Shown here one piece after another: positions 40,353 to 41,846 of a stretch of 41,846 nt of DNA. Within the stretch, counting starts at the first letter, position 1. Every line of letters starts with the position of its first letter. Source of the DNA: Dehalococcoidia bacterium. Lineage in GTDB: Bacteria > Chloroflexota > Dehalococcoidia > UBA6926. Both the position numbers and the translations under genes were made by a program. The stretch covers positions 1 through 41,846 of the forward strand of contig VXMO01000044.1 of NCBI GenBank assembly GCA_009841045.1, given 5' to 3'. The notes beneath the pieces were generated by a model that had not been told where the DNA came from, searched no databases, and saw only the letters and a program-made list of their open reading frames with translations.

Positions 40353-41699
40353 TCAGTGGGCGGCGTAGACGTTGGAGTCGCCGCGTTCTTGTTGCGCCAT
40401 GTCATCCGGGGAGCGTGGCGGAAGGCTGGGTCTGCGCGCCGACCAGAAGAGGAACGCGCCGGCCATGGTGACAAATGCCATGAAGATGAATGCCGGTGAA
40501 TAGGAGGCGTAGAGGTCAAACGACGCGCCGGCGATGAGGGGGCCGGTCATGGTTCCGAGCTGAACGAGCATTGACGAGAAACCCATAATGGTTGCGAATT
40601 GCGCGGGCCCAAAGTAATCGGCGCGTATCGCGGTCATCAGCGGTCCGCGGAATCCCCACGACAAACCGTGGATGACGGCAAACGCCATGAGCATCGGCAG
40701 CGAATCGGCCAGGACCAGCAGGATGAGGGCGGCAGTATGCCCGAACATGCATGTGACGATGATGGCGCGCATGGAGATTCGCTCCGCGAGGAAACCGGTG
40801 ATGAGCTGTGAGCCAATCATGACGGTGGTCAGCAGCGTGTAGATCCAGGCCCCCGTTGCCTCGGTCAAGCCCACGTCCTGATCGACGTAGCGAAGGAATT
40901 GGGAATTGATGGCGGACACGGCCAGCATGGCGCTGCCGTGGCCGAGTGATACGTACCAGAACGAGGGGGCTTTGAGGGCTTCACGAACCGTAAAGCTGCG
41001 GGCAACGAAGTTCAGGATTGGGCGCGAGGTTGCGGGGACGCCATCCTTGGTCTCGCCCTGTTCTTCCGGCTTCACGCCATCCGGGAGGTAGCCGTATGGT
41101 TCCGGCCTATGGCGAAAGAGAAAGCTGAGAGGCACACCGGCGCAGAGGACGAGGACGCCTGACCAGAAGGCCATTCCCCGCCAGCCGAGCGCATCAAGCC
41201 CGAAGACGATCAGAGGCAGGGCCCACCCCGAGACGCCCCAGCCGACGGACGCCAATCCCATGGCGCGAGGGCGTTTCTTGTCAAACCAGTTTGCGATGGC
41301 GGCGTTGATGGTGATGAACCCGGCGAGACTGGAGCCAAGCGACATGATCAGATAAGCGCCATAGAACTGCCAAAGGTTGTCCATGCTGGCGTATGCAAAG
41401 AATCCGGCGGCGTAGAGAAGGACGCCGAATTGCAGGATGAGCCGAGTTCCGTAGCGCTCAACCATCCAGCCCTGAATCGGCCCGAGGAGTCCGCTCTCCG
41501 CACGGGACAGGGTGAAGGCGAGAGAGATCATGGTCTTATTCCAGCCGAACTCATTTTCCAGGTGCTTGAAATATGCCTGGAAGGCCTGGAAAAAGAGTCC
41601 GCCGTTGAGGACCTGGATAAGGAACGCGCCCAATACAATCCACCAGCCGAAGAAGACCTGGCTGGGATTGAATCGACTGCCGCTTCTTAGTCGGAACAC
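40353..41699 (-). CDS. MFS transporter, monocarboxylate/oxalate-formate antiporter-like
   Basis: 448 residues with about 12 helices. The N-terminus is a short basic stretch followed by FFGWWIVLGAFLIQVLNGGL. Motif A-like residues are in PIQGWMVERYGTRLILQFGV. The style (GWWIV start, a central cytoplasmic loop with PDGVKPEEQGETKDGVPA, then FWYVSLGHGSAMLAVSAINS) resembles MCT/OFA carriers of small carboxylates. The GTG at 41699 is the longest start; a strong Shine-Dalgarno is absent. The NuoG-like gene follows 78 bases after the stop. A link to the nearby hydroxy-acid dehydrogenase as carboxylate supplier is only a guess. Confidence 0.85.
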   Translation of the reverse strand: MFRLRSGSRFNPSQVFFGWWIVLGAFLIQVLNGGLFFQAFQAYFKHLENEFGWNKTMISLAFTLSRAESGLLGPIQGWMVERYGTRLILQFGVLLYAAGFFAYASMDNLWQFYGAYLIMSLGSSLAGFITINAAIANWFDKKRPRAMGLASVGWGVSGWALPLIVFGLDALGWRGMAFWSGVLVLCAGVPLSFLFRHRPEPYGYLPDGVKPEEQGETKDGVPATSRPILNFVARSFTVREALKAPSFWYVSLGHGSAMLAVSAINSQFLRYVDQDVGLTEATGAWIYTLLTTVMIGSQLITGFLAERISMRAIIVTCMFGHTAALILLVLADSLPMLMAFAVIHGLSWGFRGPLMTAIRADYFGPAQFATIMGFSSMLVQLGTMTGPLIAGASFDLYASYSPAFIFMAFVTMAGAFLFWSARRPSLPPRSPDDMAQQERGDSNVYAAH

Positions 41700-41771
41700 C
41701 TACCTGTAAGCCATGAGGACAAAGACCGTTTCAAACGTAGAAAAATCGTAACACAGATAGGGAGGGAGGCG

Positions 41772-41790
41772 GGCGGGGTGAGGCCCCGCC
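41772..41790 (+). other. GC-rich hairpin at the right end
   Basis: GGCGGGG and CCCCGCC form a 7-bp stem around TGAGG. C- and G-runs follow at 41784-41810, and the last 14 bases (GTGTTTTTAAACAC) form 6-bp complementary arms around a TT centre. This 147-base stretch upstream of the MFS gene holds no gene; it may include a terminator for a gene beyond the window, or an assembly edge. Confidence 0.4.
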
Positions 41791-41846
41791 CCCCACAAAA
41801 GAGCGGGGGGGGTTGGGTGTATGTTGATGTTGGTGTTTTTAAACAC

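Overview
The window is about 41.8 kb of dense, GC-rich bacterial chromosome with short intergenic gaps and mostly housekeeping genes. There are no tRNA or rRNA genes, prophage, transposase or CRISPR array that I can see. Gene content suggests Chloroflexota, probably a Dehalococcoidia/SAR202-like lineage. Pointers are a dnaJ-hspR-clp operon, S6-SSB-S18 followed by a membrane-anchored foldase and homoserine dehydrogenase, a DnaE with a long C-terminal tail, an FMN alpha-hydroxy-acid dehydrogenase, and many short palindromic repeats. The taxonomic call is inference from context.

Layout. Positions 1-2826 carry the end of a ComEA-like gene and comEC (DNA uptake). glyA follows at 3008. The 4341-9173 block is rpsF-ssb-rpsR, a PpiC-type foldase, hom and thrC. 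From 9231 to 14715 runs a tightly packed set: folE, a CelD/FemAB-like acetyltransferase, a MshA-like GT4 glycosyltransferase, two PIG-L deacetylases, a CpsB/YwqE-type PHP phosphatase and a small zinc-ribbon protein. This looks like a pathway for an N-acetylhexosamine-containing small molecule whose product I cannot name. On the minus strand, 20273-14843 holds a PduO-type cobalamin adenosyltransferase, hisH, hisA, hisF, a HAD hydrolase, hisIE and ilvE. Then on plus come the HspR heat-shock operon (CbpA-like J-protein, HspR, ClpC-type ATPase, alpha/beta hydrolase; 20541-25202) and dnaE (25397-29194). mutS-mutL run on minus (34498-30013), followed by a DUF427 gene. The right end has an MFS transporter and an alpha-hydroxy-acid dehydrogenase (plus), then on minus an MFS transporter, an orphan NuoG-like iron-sulfur protein, a small unknown gene and tag.

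Two things stand out. First, the DUF427 gene (29949-29491, minus) is one open frame interrupted by a single TGA at the position where the family has a conserved Cys before Pro-Phe-Lys-Gly. A perfect 7-bp hairpin begins shortly after that TGA, with geometry resembling a bacterial SECIS element, so it is a selenoprotein candidate (or a nonsense mutation). Second, four families of short palindromic repeats sit between genes and also inside coding sequence. They form the C-termini or stop codons of ComEC, the glycosyltransferase, the DUF2007 protein and the alpha/beta hydrolase, and they lie in the MutL linker.
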